In this document: positions 43,940 to 53,439 of the stretch, in pieces
How the letters are laid out: each line of letters begins with the position of its first letter
How positions within the stretch are numbered: the stretch's first letter is position 1
Assembly (NCBI GenBank): GCA_019359235.1
Contig: JAHHHT010000007.1
Coordinates: forward strand, 186,001-250,000
Origin: Oscillatoria princeps RMCB-10
GTDB taxonomy: Bacteria; Cyanobacteriota; Cyanobacteriia; Cyanobacteriales; Oscillatoriaceae
Length of the DNA stretch: 64,000 nucleotides
Reading direction: 5' to 3'
Made by a program: the position numbers and the translations under genes
Notes under the pieces: model-generated
Seen by the model: the letters and a program-made list of their open reading frames with translations, nothing else
Database searches by the model: none
Told to the model about the DNA's origin: nothing

Positions 43940-46900
43940 GCGCTGCTGTCAAACGAACTTTCAAGCTTTCTCCGCAAAAGCGGGCGCTGCTGGAACTGCT
44001 GCTGGAAGAGCAGGGGGTGAGTTCTTCATCCGCACTGCGCATTCAACGCCGGCAAGATACCGGAACGCTTCCCCTGTCTTTTGCCCAGCAGCGGCTGTGG
44101 TTCCTCGACAAGCTGGAACCGGGCAGCCCCGTCTATAACCTCCCCACTGCTATTCGCCTCCAGGGGGCGCTTAACACAGAGGCGCTGACTCGCAGCATCA
44201 ACGAAATCGTGCGGCGTCACGAAGCTTTGCGGACAGTCTTCGCTGCTGCAGACGGGGAGCCGTTCCAGGAGATCGCCCCAACCCTGACTGTACAGCTGCC
44301 GGTGGTGGATTTGCAGCATTTCCCTCCCGAACAGCGGCAAGTGGAAGCTCAGCGGCTGGCGCTGGAGGAGGCTCACCGGCCTTTTGACCTGGCCCAAGGC
44401 CCGCTGCTGCGCGCTGCGCTGCTGCGCGAGAGCGAAGAGGAACACCTTTTGGTGCTGACTTTGCACCACATTGTCTCTGATGCCTGGTCGCTCGACGTGC
44501 TGTTTCGGGAACTCGCAGCTCTGTACGAAGCGTTCTGTTTGGGGAAGCCATCCCCCCTCCCGGAACTGCCGGTGCAGTACGCGGATTTCGCGGTCTGGCA
44601 GCGACAGTGGCTCGCTGGTTCGGTGCTGGAGTCTCAGCTCTCCTACTGGCGCTCTCAACTGGGCGGCAGCCTGACGGCGCTGGAACTGCCTTGCGACTTC
44701 GCCCGACCGGCGGTGCGGGACTATCGGGGCGCTTCTCAATCTGCGGTACTGCCGGCGGAGTTAACCCGAGGGCTCAAGGCTCTTTCGCGTGACTGCGGCT
44801 GCACCCTGTTCATGACGCTGCTGGCGGCGTTCAAAACTCTGCTCTACCGCTATACGGGACTCGAAGACATAACCGTCGGCACTCCGATTGCCGGTCGCAA
44901 CCTGGGGGAAATTGAGGGACTGATCGGGTTTTTCCTCAACACGCTGGCGCTGCGCACTCAGCTTTCTGGCAACCCCACTTTTCAAGAATTGCTCAAGCGG
45001 GTGCGTCTGGTGACTCTGGGAGCCTACGCCCACCAAGACTTGCCTTTCGAGAAGCTGGTGGAAGAACTGCAGCCGGAACGCTCGCTCAACCGGCACCCGC
45101 TGTTTGACATCATGCTCAATTTCTATACCGCACCGGGGCAGTCCTGTCAACTCCCCGGGCTCACTCTCAGTTTCCCAGACCTGCCAGAATTGGAGTCGAA
45201 ATTCTCCATGACTCTCTATGTCGAGGATCTGGCGGGGGAACTGCACCTGAATTTGGTTTACCAGCAGGCTCTGTTTTCGGCTGAGCGCATGGCGTGCACG
45301 CTGACTCAGTTCCGCTATCTGCTGGAACAGGCTGTTGCCGATCCTCACAAACCTATCCGCTCTTACTCTCTGGTGACGCCGGAATCTTTGGCTTTACTTC
45401 CCAATCCGAGCGCTAATCTTGGGAAAAGCTTGTCCGATCTTCGCTTGCACCCCGCCGCCAACCTCATCGTGTCTCTGGCTTCCAGCATGCCGGCGAACCC
45501 AGCCGTCTGTCAAGGGGAACGCACCTGGAGTTACAGGGAATTGGCGGACAGCGCCTGTACCATAGCGCGGGCGCTCGTGCGCGGTGGCGTCAAGCGGGGA
45601 GACACTGTAGCGGTGTCTGGGGAGCGCAGCTTTGGGCTGATTGCCAGCATGACCGGCGTCCTGCTGAGCGGGGGGGTGCTGCTGACTCTCGACCCCAAGC
45701 TTCCCCTGCAGCGACAGCAGCTTATGCTCCGGGAAGCCAAAGCCAAGTGCCTGCTGTGCGCCGGCGACTCCGCCCCACAATATGAGGGTTTGCATTATAC
45801 CCTATTAGTGCATCCTTGTCAAGGGTTAATTGTTGAAAATATCGAGGATTTTAACCCCGAACAGATCCCCTTGCCGGAAGTGTCGCCAGAAGACGCTGCC
45901 TACATCTTTTTTACCTCTGGCACCACCGGCACCCCCAAGGGAGTGCTGGGCGTCCACAAAGGATTGAGCCACTTCCTCAACTGGCAGCGGCAGACCTTTG
46001 GGGTTGGCCCCAACGACCGCAGCGGGCAATTGACCGGCCTTTCTTTCGATGTGGTGCTCCGGGATATTTTCCTGCCCTTAACCAGTGGGGCGACGCTTTG
46101 CTTGCCGGAAGCGGGAGCCGATCTGAGTGCCGGTCGCATTTTGCCCTGGCTGGAGAGAGAGCGGATTTCCGTGCTGCACACGGTTCCCACCCTGGCGCAG
46201 TCTTGGCTGGCGGGGGTGCCGGCGGGCGTCTCCCTGCGCAGCTTGCGCTTGTGCTTCTTTGCCGGCGAACCGCTTACGGACAACGTTGTCCGTAAATGGC
46301 GCGGGGCTTTCCCAGAAGCAGGTGTTATCGTCAACCTGTACGGTCCGACAGAAACAACGCTGGCGAAGTGCTTCCACCGGCTGAAAGCGGATCTTTTGCC
46401 GGGAGTGCAGCCGGTGGGCCAGCCCCTTCCGGACACCCAAGCCCTAGTGCTGGGGGACAATAACCAGCTCTGCGGCATTGGCGAGCCGGGGCAAATCGTT
46501 ATCCGCACGCCATTCCGCAGTTTGGGCTACATTAACGCCACGGAAGAAAACCGGCAGCGATTTGTCAAAAATCCTTTCTCGGACGACGAGCGGGATTTGC
46601 TTTACTTCACCGGCGACCTGGGACGATACCGCCCAGATGGCACCCTAGAAATTTTAGGCCGAAACGACGGTCAAGTCAAGATTCGCGGGGTGCGCGTCGA
46701 GCCTGGGGAAATCCAGACCCTGCTCTGCCAGCACCCAGCCGTGCGGCAGGCTTTCGTCACCGCCCGCGAAGATGTGCCTGGAGAAAAGCGCTTAGTGGCT
46801 TATCTGGTGGCGGACTTAGCTGCGGACAGGGTGCCGCTGCAGAGCCGGTGCCGGGTGGAGTTCGGCAATAACCGTGCGGCAGATTTAACGGCAACGGATC

Positions 46901-48699
46901 TGTCCTCTCACGGCATCGGCGTGCGGGATGTGCCAGGCAGTTGGCAGGGCGGTTTGAGCGTCCGCGTCCGGTTGCAACTGCCCGGTGTTTCCGAAGCGTT
47001 GCGGTTTGAGGGAACGGTGGCGTGGCGGCACGGAAACGTCGCTGGGATTGCCTTCCAGACGACACCGGCGCTAGCCGCCCCCGTGCTGCAAGCCATGAAA
47101 CACATCTCGCAAACGGAGGGATTTTCTGTTACCGACCTGCGCCGGGCCCATACAAGGGTGCCGCTGGGGACTCCGTGCTTGTGTTCATTCTCCGACGGCA
47201 CAGCGGCAGAGGTGCGGGCGGAGAATATTTCTGCTGGCGGGGTTCGGTTAGCCGGCACTGCTGTGTGGGAGGAAGGGGAAACCGTCCGCCTGCAGTTGCA
47301 GCTACCGGGAGCGAGCGAGCCGGTGGCGGCGCAGGGGAAAGTGTGGTGGCATCACGAGAGTCAAGCAGGTGTCAAGTTCGAGCTCCCACCGGCACAGCAG
47401 GCTTTGATTGAGCGCTGCGTCGAACAGATAGTTGGCGTGCGGGGACTGTCGGTCGGGCATTTGCGCTCGTTCCTCAAGGAAAAGCTGCCGGCGTACATAC
47501 TGCCAGAGGCGTTCGTGATGCTGGACGAAATTCCGCTGACGCCCAACGGCAAGGTGGACCGCCGCGCCCTGCCGGCACCTGCTGCAGAAGCCCGAGTTTC
47601 AGAAGCCACGTTTGCTGCGCCCTCTGATGAGCTGGAACTGCAGCTGGCGAAGATTTGGGAGTCGGTTCTGGGCGTGCGGAATGTCGGCGTCAAGGACAAT
47701 TTCTTCGAGATTGGAGGGCACTCCCTGCTTGCGGTGCGGCTGTTCGCTCGCATCCGGGAGGTTTTCGGGCGCGACTTGCCCCTGGCTACCCTGTTCGGGG
47801 CACCGACAGTCGAGCAAATGGCTGCTATTCTGCGTCAGGAAGGGTGGGCAGCGCCGTGGGAGTCCCTGGTGCCGATTCAGCCGGCGGGCTGGAAACCGCC
47901 TCTGTTCTGCGTCCACGCCGTTGGGGGGAACGTCCTCTCCTACCGGGGGGTGGCGTCTTATCTCGGGGAAGACCAGCCGGTTTACGGGCTGCAAGCGCGG
48001 GGTTTGGATGGCAAAAGCGCCTTGGGGGGCGGGCACGGGGGCCCGCCCCTACAGGAGATGGCGGCTGATTACATCAAAGAGATGCGAACTGTCCAGCCGC
48101 AAGGGCCGTACATGCTGGCCGGTCACTCCAGCGGCGGTATCATCGCCTTCGAGATCGCGCAGCAGTTGGTGAGAGGGGGTGAGAAAGTGGGAATGGTTGC
48201 GTTGCTCGATACCGGCAGTACGCTGGCTTTGCTGACCAAGGAGGTGGAGATTCCGCCGCTGAGCTATCAGCTTTCTATTCACAAGTTGAATCTTTCACGG
48301 CTTGAACCGCGAGACAAGGTAATTTATATCTCCGATCGGGTGAAGTGGAAGATGCAAGGGCTGCTGCGGAAGATTGCTAAGAAGTTAGGGCACTCTACTA
48401 GCGAGCCTGAGTGGGAGGAACTCCCCGAACATTTCCTAGTGATAGAAGAGTTGAACCGGCAGGCGGTCAGGAATTATGTGCCGCAAGTTTATCCGGGCCG
48501 GCTGACCCTTTTCCGAGCCTTGGAGCGACCGACAGCGGAATACTACGATCCCTTACTTGGCTGGGGGGGATTGGCTGCCGGCGGTGTGGAGATCCAAGAG
48601 GTTCCGGGGCATCACGTTACTATGATGTTTGAACCGTATGTGCGGGTTCTGGCTGAAAAGTTGAAGGCGTGTTTGGAGAGGCTGCCGGTGGGAGATTGA
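43936..48699 (+). CDS. NRPS2: C3-A3(PilZ-PilZ)-PCP3-TE
   Basis: 1587 aa. The N-terminal helix SPQKRALLELLLEEQG is a likely docking element. C3 ~50-480 has HHIVSDA (H177, H178, D182), with Ala instead of the usual Gly. A3 has SGTTGTPKGVLGVHK, core GLSFDVVLRDIFLPL and pocket read as D-V-R-H-F-A-L-L-A-K, related to Lys2-type A domains. Between the A8 region (GQVKIRGVRVEPGEI) and A9 (LRSFLKEKLPAYILP), residues ~960-1175 are two PilZ-like domains. PCP3 has S1263 (FFEIGGHSLLA). Thioesterase ~1320-1587 has GHSSGG (S1398). A GHGGPP stretch in the TE is a translated intergenic repeat. The last gene of the NRPS1-2 pair; the TE should release the product. Confidence 0.95.
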   Translation: MSAAVKRTFKLSPQKRALLELLLEEQGVSSSSALRIQRRQDTGTLPLSFAQQRLWFLDKLEPGSPVYNLPTAIRLQGALNTEALTRSINEIVRRHEALRTVFAAADGEPFQEIAPTLTVQLPVVDLQHFPPEQRQVEAQRLALEEAHRPFDLAQGPLLRAALLRESEEEHLLVLTLHHIVSDAWSLDVLFRELAALYEAFCLGKPSPLPELPVQYADFAVWQRQWLAGSVLESQLSYWRSQLGGSLTALELPCDFARPAVRDYRGASQSAVLPAELTRGLKALSRDCGCTLFMTLLAAFKTLLYRYTGLEDITVGTPIAGRNLGEIEGLIGFFLNTLALRTQLSGNPTFQELLKRVRLVTLGAYAHQDLPFEKLVEELQPERSLNRHPLFDIMLNFYTAPGQSCQLPGLTLSFPDLPELESKFSMTLYVEDLAGELHLNLVYQQALFSAERMACTLTQFRYLLEQAVADPHKPIRSYSLVTPESLALLPNPSANLGKSLSDLRLHPAANLIVSLASSMPANPAVCQGERTWSYRELADSACTIARALVRGGVKRGDTVAVSGERSFGLIASMTGVLLSGGVLLTLDPKLPLQRQQLMLREAKAKCLLCAGDSAPQYEGLHYTLLVHPCQGLIVENIEDFNPEQIPLPEVSPEDAAYIFFTSGTTGTPKGVLGVHKGLSHFLNWQRQTFGVGPNDRSGQLTGLSFDVVLRDIFLPLTSGATLCLPEAGADLSAGRILPWLERERISVLHTVPTLAQSWLAGVPAGVSLRSLRLCFFAGEPLTDNVVRKWRGAFPEAGVIVNLYGPTETTLAKCFHRLKADLLPGVQPVGQPLPDTQALVLGDNNQLCGIGEPGQIVIRTPFRSLGYINATEENRQRFVKNPFSDDERDLLYFTGDLGRYRPDGTLEILGRNDGQVKIRGVRVEPGEIQTLLCQHPAVRQAFVTAREDVPGEKRLVAYLVADLAADRVPLQSRCRVEFGNNRAADLTATDLSSHGIGVRDVPGSWQGGLSVRVRLQLPGVSEALRFEGTVAWRHGNVAGIAFQTTPALAAPVLQAMKHISQTEGFSVTDLRRAHTRVPLGTPCLCSFSDGTAAEVRAENISAGGVRLAGTAVWEEGETVRLQLQLPGASEPVAAQGKVWWHHESQAGVKFELPPAQQALIERCVEQIVGVRGLSVGHLRSFLKEKLPAYILPEAFVMLDEIPLTPNGKVDRRALPAPAAEARVSEATFAAPSDELELQLAKIWESVLGVRNVGVKDNFFEIGGHSLLAVRLFARIREVFGRDLPLATLFGAPTVEQMAAILRQEGWAAPWESLVPIQPAGWKPPLFCVHAVGGNVLSYRGVASYLGEDQPVYGLQARGLDGKSALGGGHGGPPLQEMAADYIKEMRTVQPQGPYMLAGHSSGGIIAFEIAQQLVRGGEKVGMVALLDTGSTLALLTKEVEIPPLSYQLSIHKLNLSRLEPRDKVIYISDRVKWKMQGLLRKIAKKLGHSTSEPEWEELPEHFLVIEELNRQAVRNYVPQVYPGRLTLFRALERPTAEYYDPLLGWGGLAAGGVEIQEVPGHHVTMMFEPYVRVLAEKLKACLERLPVGD
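46828..47437 (+). other. Tandem PilZ-like domains inside NRPS2 adenylation domain
   Basis: PilZ-A: RVPLQSRCRVEFGNN, then DLSSHG (D988, S990, G993 = DxSxxG), WRHGNVAGIAF. The RxxxR arm is weak (one Arg). PilZ-B: R1070-AHT-R1074 (RxxxR), VPLGTPCLCSF, then NISAGG (N1097, S1099, G1102 = NxSxxG), WWHHESQAGVKFE. PilZ-B thus has the full c-di-GMP-binding signature. The other three A domains have only 12-20 residues at this place (KRLVAY to A9). Confidence 0.85.
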
Positions 48700-49021
48700 G
48701 CCGGCGCACAGGGTACCGGACACCGGGCGCGGGGCGTCATGGCATGGGGGGTTGGGCGCAAGAATCAATCCCCCATCCAAAATCCAAAATCTAAAATCCG
48801 CGCATCCCCAATGGCCCACAACCGGTGGTAATCTCCCCTAGGGGAGGGTAAACTCTATAAGAGGAGAGAAAACAGAAAGCGAAAGAGGGAATAATTCCCG
48901 TTTGGCCCGACGCAGGCACGGCACTCGGAGAGCGCAATGCCGTAGGCGCTTTGCGCCGTGCGCTCTTAGCGCACCGCCACCGGCAGGCCAGAATTAACCA
49001 AATAGGGGGTACCACAGACCA
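48700..49021. other. Gene-free interval between NRPS2 and FkbH gene
   Basis: No gene. Holds CCAAAATC-type short repeats (48772-48800), a GCGCTTTGCGC-type inverted element near 48945-48980 and presumably a promoter for the FkbH-NRPS3 pair. The FkbH gene can therefore be expressed apart from NRPS1-2. Confidence 0.55.
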
Positions 49022-52000
49022 ATGCAATTGGAAGAGAGGGAAAAGTCAACCGTAATTTCACGGATAGCGGTCGCCATCGCAGCTACATTCACAGCCGAGC
49101 CGGTGGAGGAATCTCTCAGCTTTTGGCTCTCTGAGCTCGATATCCCCTGCAAAATAGAGTTTGCCCCCTACAGCCAAGTCTTCCAGCAACTGCTCGATCC
49201 CAGCAGCCTGCTCTCCCAAAACCAGAATGGCATCAATGCGATCTTGCTGCGAATGGAGGACTGGGAGCGCCATGAGGAAAGAGCCGGTTTGGGGCACCCC
49301 CTGCAGCCCGAAGTGACACACCGCATAGAAGGGAACCTGCGAGACCTGGTGACGGCTTTGAAGTCCCGGACTCAGCTTTCGGCAACGCCCCAGCTCGTCT
49401 GCTTCTGCCCGCCTTCCCCCGCTGCTGCGGCTGACGCCCACCGCCAAGCGTTCTACCAACAGATGGAGGAGCGGCTGAAGTTAGAATTAGACAGCCTCAG
49501 CGGCGTGTGCCTGGTGACTGCAGAGGAGGTGGCAGCCACCTATCCAGTTGCGCAATACTACGACCCACATACAGATGAGCTAGGTCACATCCCCTACACG
49601 CCGGCATACTTCACAGCACTCGGAACAGCAATCGCCCGAAAAATCGCTCGCCTGCTGGCACCGCCGCACAAAGTTATTTTGCTCGACTGCGACGGGACCT
49701 TGTGGAAGGGCGTGTGCGGAGAAGATGGGGCAGCCGGCATAGAAATCGACCCGCCCCGCCAAGCGCTGCAAGAATTTATGGTAGCGCAGCGCGACGCCGG
49801 CCTTCTGATCTGCCTGTGCAGCAAAAACAGCGAGCCAGATGTCTTCGAGGTGTTTGAGCGGCGTCGGGAAATGCCCCTCAAGCGCGAACACCTCGTATCT
49901 TGGCGCATTAACTGGCAGCCCAAGTCCGAAAACATCAAATCCCTAGCTGCGGAGCTAAACCTCAGTCCCGATAGCTTTATCTTCATAGATGACAGCCCCA
50001 TTGAGTGCGCCGAAGTCCAAGCCAACTGTCCGGAAGTCCTCACCCTGCAGCTGCCGGCTTCTCCAGAAGAGATTCCCAGATTCCTCCAGCACGTCTGGGC
50101 GTTCGACTATTTAAAAGTCACAGAAGAAGACAAAAAGCGAACAGAGCGCTACCAGCAGAACGCACAGCGCGAACAATTGCTTTCCCGAGCGCCCACTCTG
50201 GAAAGTTTCCTGGAGAGCCTTAACTTAGAGATTCAAATCGCACCGATGGAACCCCATCAGATAGGGCGAGTTTCCCAGCTGACGCTGCGAACCAACCAGT
50301 TTAACTTTACCACAGTCAGGCGTTCTGAAAGCGAAATTCAACAGCTTAGCCAGTCAGGGATTGAGTGCCTCACATGCAACGTAAAAGATCGCTTTGGAGA
50401 TTACGGCTTAGTCGGAGCAATCATTTTTTCAGCAGACTCTGACGCCATTATTGCAGACACATTCCTGCTCAGCTGCCGCGCCTTGGGCAGAGGTGCCGAA
50501 CACCGGATGCTGGCAAAACTGGGAGAAATCGCTCTTGAGCGGGGACTGGGCAATGTCGAGCTTTCTTACATTCCCACCCAGAAAAACCAGCCGGCGCTCA
50601 ATTTTCTTGACAGTGTGGCCGCGCCCCAAAAAGCCAAAAATTTCAAACAGCCCTTTGAGGGGGGCTTCTGCTACCGGTTACCCGCCTCGGTTGCTAATGC
50701 TGTCCGCTACCAGCCGGGAGGAGTTCGGTCGCAGGGGAACTCGGTCGAAATCCCCAAATCCCCCAATCCCGGCACCTTCAACCTCAAGCAACGAACACTG
50801 ATTCGGATTGCCACAGAACTGTTCGATCCCGAACAGATTCTCGGGGCGATTGCATCGCAAAAGCGCCAAAAAAGACAGGAACTGGCAGGGGCGGGCCGGT
50901 CCCGCCCCTACTCCGAACCCCGGACGCCGGTTGAGCGAGTGCTGGCCAGCACCTGGGCGGCGGTTCTCGGCATCGAGCGGGTGGGAATTGAGGACAATTT
51001 CTTTGAGTTGGGCGGACACTCCCTGCTGCTAACCCAGCTGATTTCCAGGGTGCGCGAAACTTTTCAGGCGGAGCTGTCAATGCAGAGTTTCTTTGAAGCG
51101 CCGACTGTGGCGGGAATAGCCGAGAGACTAGCAGAAAGTCAAAACGGGCATGCAGACGCTAGTACTGTGGCAGAGCTGCTGATAATGGTCAGCCAGCTAA
51201 CGGAAGAGGAAGCTAAAGCACTGCTCGAGCAGAAGCTAGCAGCGGCAGTACCGAGTGCAGCGACCGAGGGTGCAGGCGCAGCAGGCGTTGCGGCTCCGCA
51301 GGAGGAACTCCCACCCGAACCGAGCGGGGGGGAACAGCCGTTACCCCAGGGCTCTGAACCGTTCGCTCCTCCGGTCATTGGCGTTGAGGACTCACCGATT
51401 ATATCCGGAACCAGGTGGCACTCACCAGCGGCTGAAGCGCCTTTAACTTACCGCACTGGGGATATTGAGCAGGTGCCAATCCGCCAGAATTCAGTATTGG
51501 TTTACTCCAGAACCAGCCGGTGCAGTCAAATTTTGAGCGCTGATGTCGCAGAACTTCTTTCTGAGTGCCGGCAGTTCAAAACGCTCGACGACCACGCACA
51601 GGATATCTGCCAAGCTCGAAATCTGCAAGAGGATAGCACAGAAGCGATAAAAAGTCAACTGACAAGGCTGGTCGAGGCCGGCTTTCTGATTTCCCAGCAG
51701 CAGCTGTTCGAGAAAGGCACAAGTAGGGGCGGGTTGGCAAACACTCTTCGTTTTGAAGCAAATATCTCGGGCGAACCGGCCCCAAAAGACGCATTGCCCG
51801 CCACCGGCTGCTCTATCGCCTCGGTTGGGATACTCACCTGCAACCGGCTGGAGGGATTGAAGCGCAGCCTGACGAGCTACATCGAAAACAGCAAGCAATA
51901 CGGCAGGACCAATGACTTTGTGGTGATGGACGATTCGGCCAGCCCCCAGACGCGAGAAAGCTACAGGCGGCTGCTGCGGGAGGTTGCGGCTGAATATGGC

Positions 52001-53338
52001 GTGGAAATATTCTATGCCGGTTTGGAGGAAAAGACTGACTTTGCCAAAGCGCTGATTGAAAAGGGAGGCTTGCCGGCAGAAGTTGTTAACTTTGCCCTGT
52101 TCGATGTGGAAAAATCTGGGACGTCTGCCGGTGCGAACCGCAATGCGCTGACTCTGCACACCGCTGGCGACGCGATCTTCAGCGCCGATGACGATACGGT
52201 GTGCCGCTTGGTGGCGTCTCCAGAGTTGAGGGAAGGGTTGGAGTTTGCGCCGGGGTACGAGGCATCTGATATCTGGATTTTCCCCGACCGGCAAACCGCT
52301 CTGCAATCGGTTTCCTTCACTGAAGACGATAACCTCGCCCTCCACGAGCTGATGCTGGGAAAAACTGCCGGTGCGATTGCTGCCACATTTGGCCACACCG
52401 GCACGCCAGACTGCAACCGCGCGGACACTTCCTTGGTGCGCCGGTTGCAAGCCGGTGGCGGATCGGTGCTGGTGACATTCAGCGGACTGATTGGAGATTG
52501 TGGCTGGGGGGCACCTTTTGGCTACTGGAATGCGCCCTTGGGATATCTGTTACTCACAGGTCAGTCCCGCGAGCGATTAGTCCAGTCGGAATCCGACTAC
52601 CGCTTGGCTTGTACCAGTCGCGACATCTTGCGAGTGGTGAGCACCCCCACCATTAGCGACGAAACCTTCGGCATGACTACCTTTGTGGGGCTGGACAACC
52701 GCATTCTGCTGCCGCCGTTCCTGCCGGTCAGGCGAGGGCAGGATTTAATCTTTGCCACCACCCTGGGCCAGTGCTTCCCGGACGCCTGCTTTGGCCACCT
52801 GCCGTGGGCCCTGCTGCACGAGCCGGTGGAAGCGCGGAAATTCTGGCCCGGTGAAATCTTCAGAACCGCCTCCGGCTTTGACACAGCTAAACTAATTGTA
52901 GAGTGTGTCAAATCCTGCTCCTTCGGACCCGGCCAGACCGGCGGAAAACAGAGACTTCGCTCCCTCGGCACCCACTTGACTGAATTGGGCTCTCTGCCGC
53001 TTGCCGACTTTGAAGAATTTGTGCGGCTGCAAGTGTGGCGCACCAGCCGTTCGTTTATCTCCTTAGCGGAAGAACAGCTGCAGCAGTGTCAGGAATCACC
53101 GGCCTTTTGGGCCAACGATGTCAAAAAATACCTGGATATTTTGTGCCAGTCTCTGACAAGAGACGATTATTTCGTTCCCCTTGACCTGCTTGCGGGACGC
53201 AGCACCAGCGAAGCGCGGGAACTGGCCCAGCGCTTAGTTCTCAAATTTGGCCAGCTGCTGTACTGGTGGCCCGATATGGTCGAAGTCGCCAAGAAATTGC
53301 GATCTCAAGGTCAAAGAGTGGCCACAAAGGAATTTTGA
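49022..53338 (+). CDS. FkbH-PCP-PqqD-like-GT2 fusion protein
   Basis: 1438 aa. Residues 1-~560 are an FkbH-type HAD-IIIC domain: LLDCDGTLWKGVCGEDG (D222, D224), CLCSKNSEPDVFEVF, FIFIDDSPIECAEVQ. Such domains load a glyceryl unit from 1,3-bisphosphoglycerate onto a carrier protein. A PCP follows (FFELGGHSLLL, S667), then QLTEEEAKALLEQKLAA (~735), matching the NRPS1 docking tail. After a Pro/Gly-rich linker, ~818-895 (SVLVYSRTSRCSQIL, SADVAELLSECRQFKTLDDH, IKSQLTRLVEAGFLIS) resembles PqqD/RiPP-recognition winged helices. From ~930 it is a GT-A glycosyltransferase 2 (ASVGILTCNRLEGL, VVMDDSASPQTRES, GANRNALTLHTAGDAIFSAD, DDTVC). Fusion order is clear; the PqqD call is by pattern only. Confidence 0.9.
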   Translation: MQLEEREKSTVISRIAVAIAATFTAEPVEESLSFWLSELDIPCKIEFAPYSQVFQQLLDPSSLLSQNQNGINAILLRMEDWERHEERAGLGHPLQPEVTHRIEGNLRDLVTALKSRTQLSATPQLVCFCPPSPAAAADAHRQAFYQQMEERLKLELDSLSGVCLVTAEEVAATYPVAQYYDPHTDELGHIPYTPAYFTALGTAIARKIARLLAPPHKVILLDCDGTLWKGVCGEDGAAGIEIDPPRQALQEFMVAQRDAGLLICLCSKNSEPDVFEVFERRREMPLKREHLVSWRINWQPKSENIKSLAAELNLSPDSFIFIDDSPIECAEVQANCPEVLTLQLPASPEEIPRFLQHVWAFDYLKVTEEDKKRTERYQQNAQREQLLSRAPTLESFLESLNLEIQIAPMEPHQIGRVSQLTLRTNQFNFTTVRRSESEIQQLSQSGIECLTCNVKDRFGDYGLVGAIIFSADSDAIIADTFLLSCRALGRGAEHRMLAKLGEIALERGLGNVELSYIPTQKNQPALNFLDSVAAPQKAKNFKQPFEGGFCYRLPASVANAVRYQPGGVRSQGNSVEIPKSPNPGTFNLKQRTLIRIATELFDPEQILGAIASQKRQKRQELAGAGRSRPYSEPRTPVERVLASTWAAVLGIERVGIEDNFFELGGHSLLLTQLISRVRETFQAELSMQSFFEAPTVAGIAERLAESQNGHADASTVAELLIMVSQLTEEEAKALLEQKLAAAVPSAATEGAGAAGVAAPQEELPPEPSGGEQPLPQGSEPFAPPVIGVEDSPIISGTRWHSPAAEAPLTYRTGDIEQVPIRQNSVLVYSRTSRCSQILSADVAELLSECRQFKTLDDHAQDICQARNLQEDSTEAIKSQLTRLVEAGFLISQQQLFEKGTSRGGLANTLRFEANISGEPAPKDALPATGCSIASVGILTCNRLEGLKRSLTSYIENSKQYGRTNDFVVMDDSASPQTRESYRRLLREVAAEYGVEIFYAGLEEKTDFAKALIEKGGLPAEVVNFALFDVEKSGTSAGANRNALTLHTAGDAIFSADDDTVCRLVASPELREGLEFAPGYEASDIWIFPDRQTALQSVSFTEDDNLALHELMLGKTAGAIAATFGHTGTPDCNRADTSLVRRLQAGGGSVLVTFSGLIGDCGWGAPFGYWNAPLGYLLLTGQSRERLVQSESDYRLACTSRDILRVVSTPTISDETFGMTTFVGLDNRILLPPFLPVRRGQDLIFATTLGQCFPDACFGHLPWALLHEPVEARKFWPGEIFRTASGFDTAKLIVECVKSCSFGPGQTGGKQRLRSLGTHLTELGSLPLADFEEFVRLQVWRTSRSFISLAEEQLQQCQESPAFWANDVKKYLDILCQSLTRDDYFVPLDLLAGRSTSEARELAQRLVLKFGQLLYWWPDMVEVAKKLRSQGQRVATKEF

Positions 53339-53439
53339 AGGATTTTGGATTTTGGATGTTGGATTTTGGATTGACTTAAAAATCTAAAATAAAAGTTAGG
53401 GCGCATCTCAGGAAAATAGTGTTAGAAGAAAGGTTAAAA

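Noticed and set aside
43056-44042. Long minus-strand open frame (328 codons) opposite the NRPS1-NRPS2 junction
   Set aside because: It is the antisense of GC-rich coding DNA, spans two genes and has no domain-like sequence.
51491-52450. 319-codon minus-strand frame opposite the glycosyltransferase
   Set aside because: Antisense of a clear GT2 domain; no ribosome site or family features.
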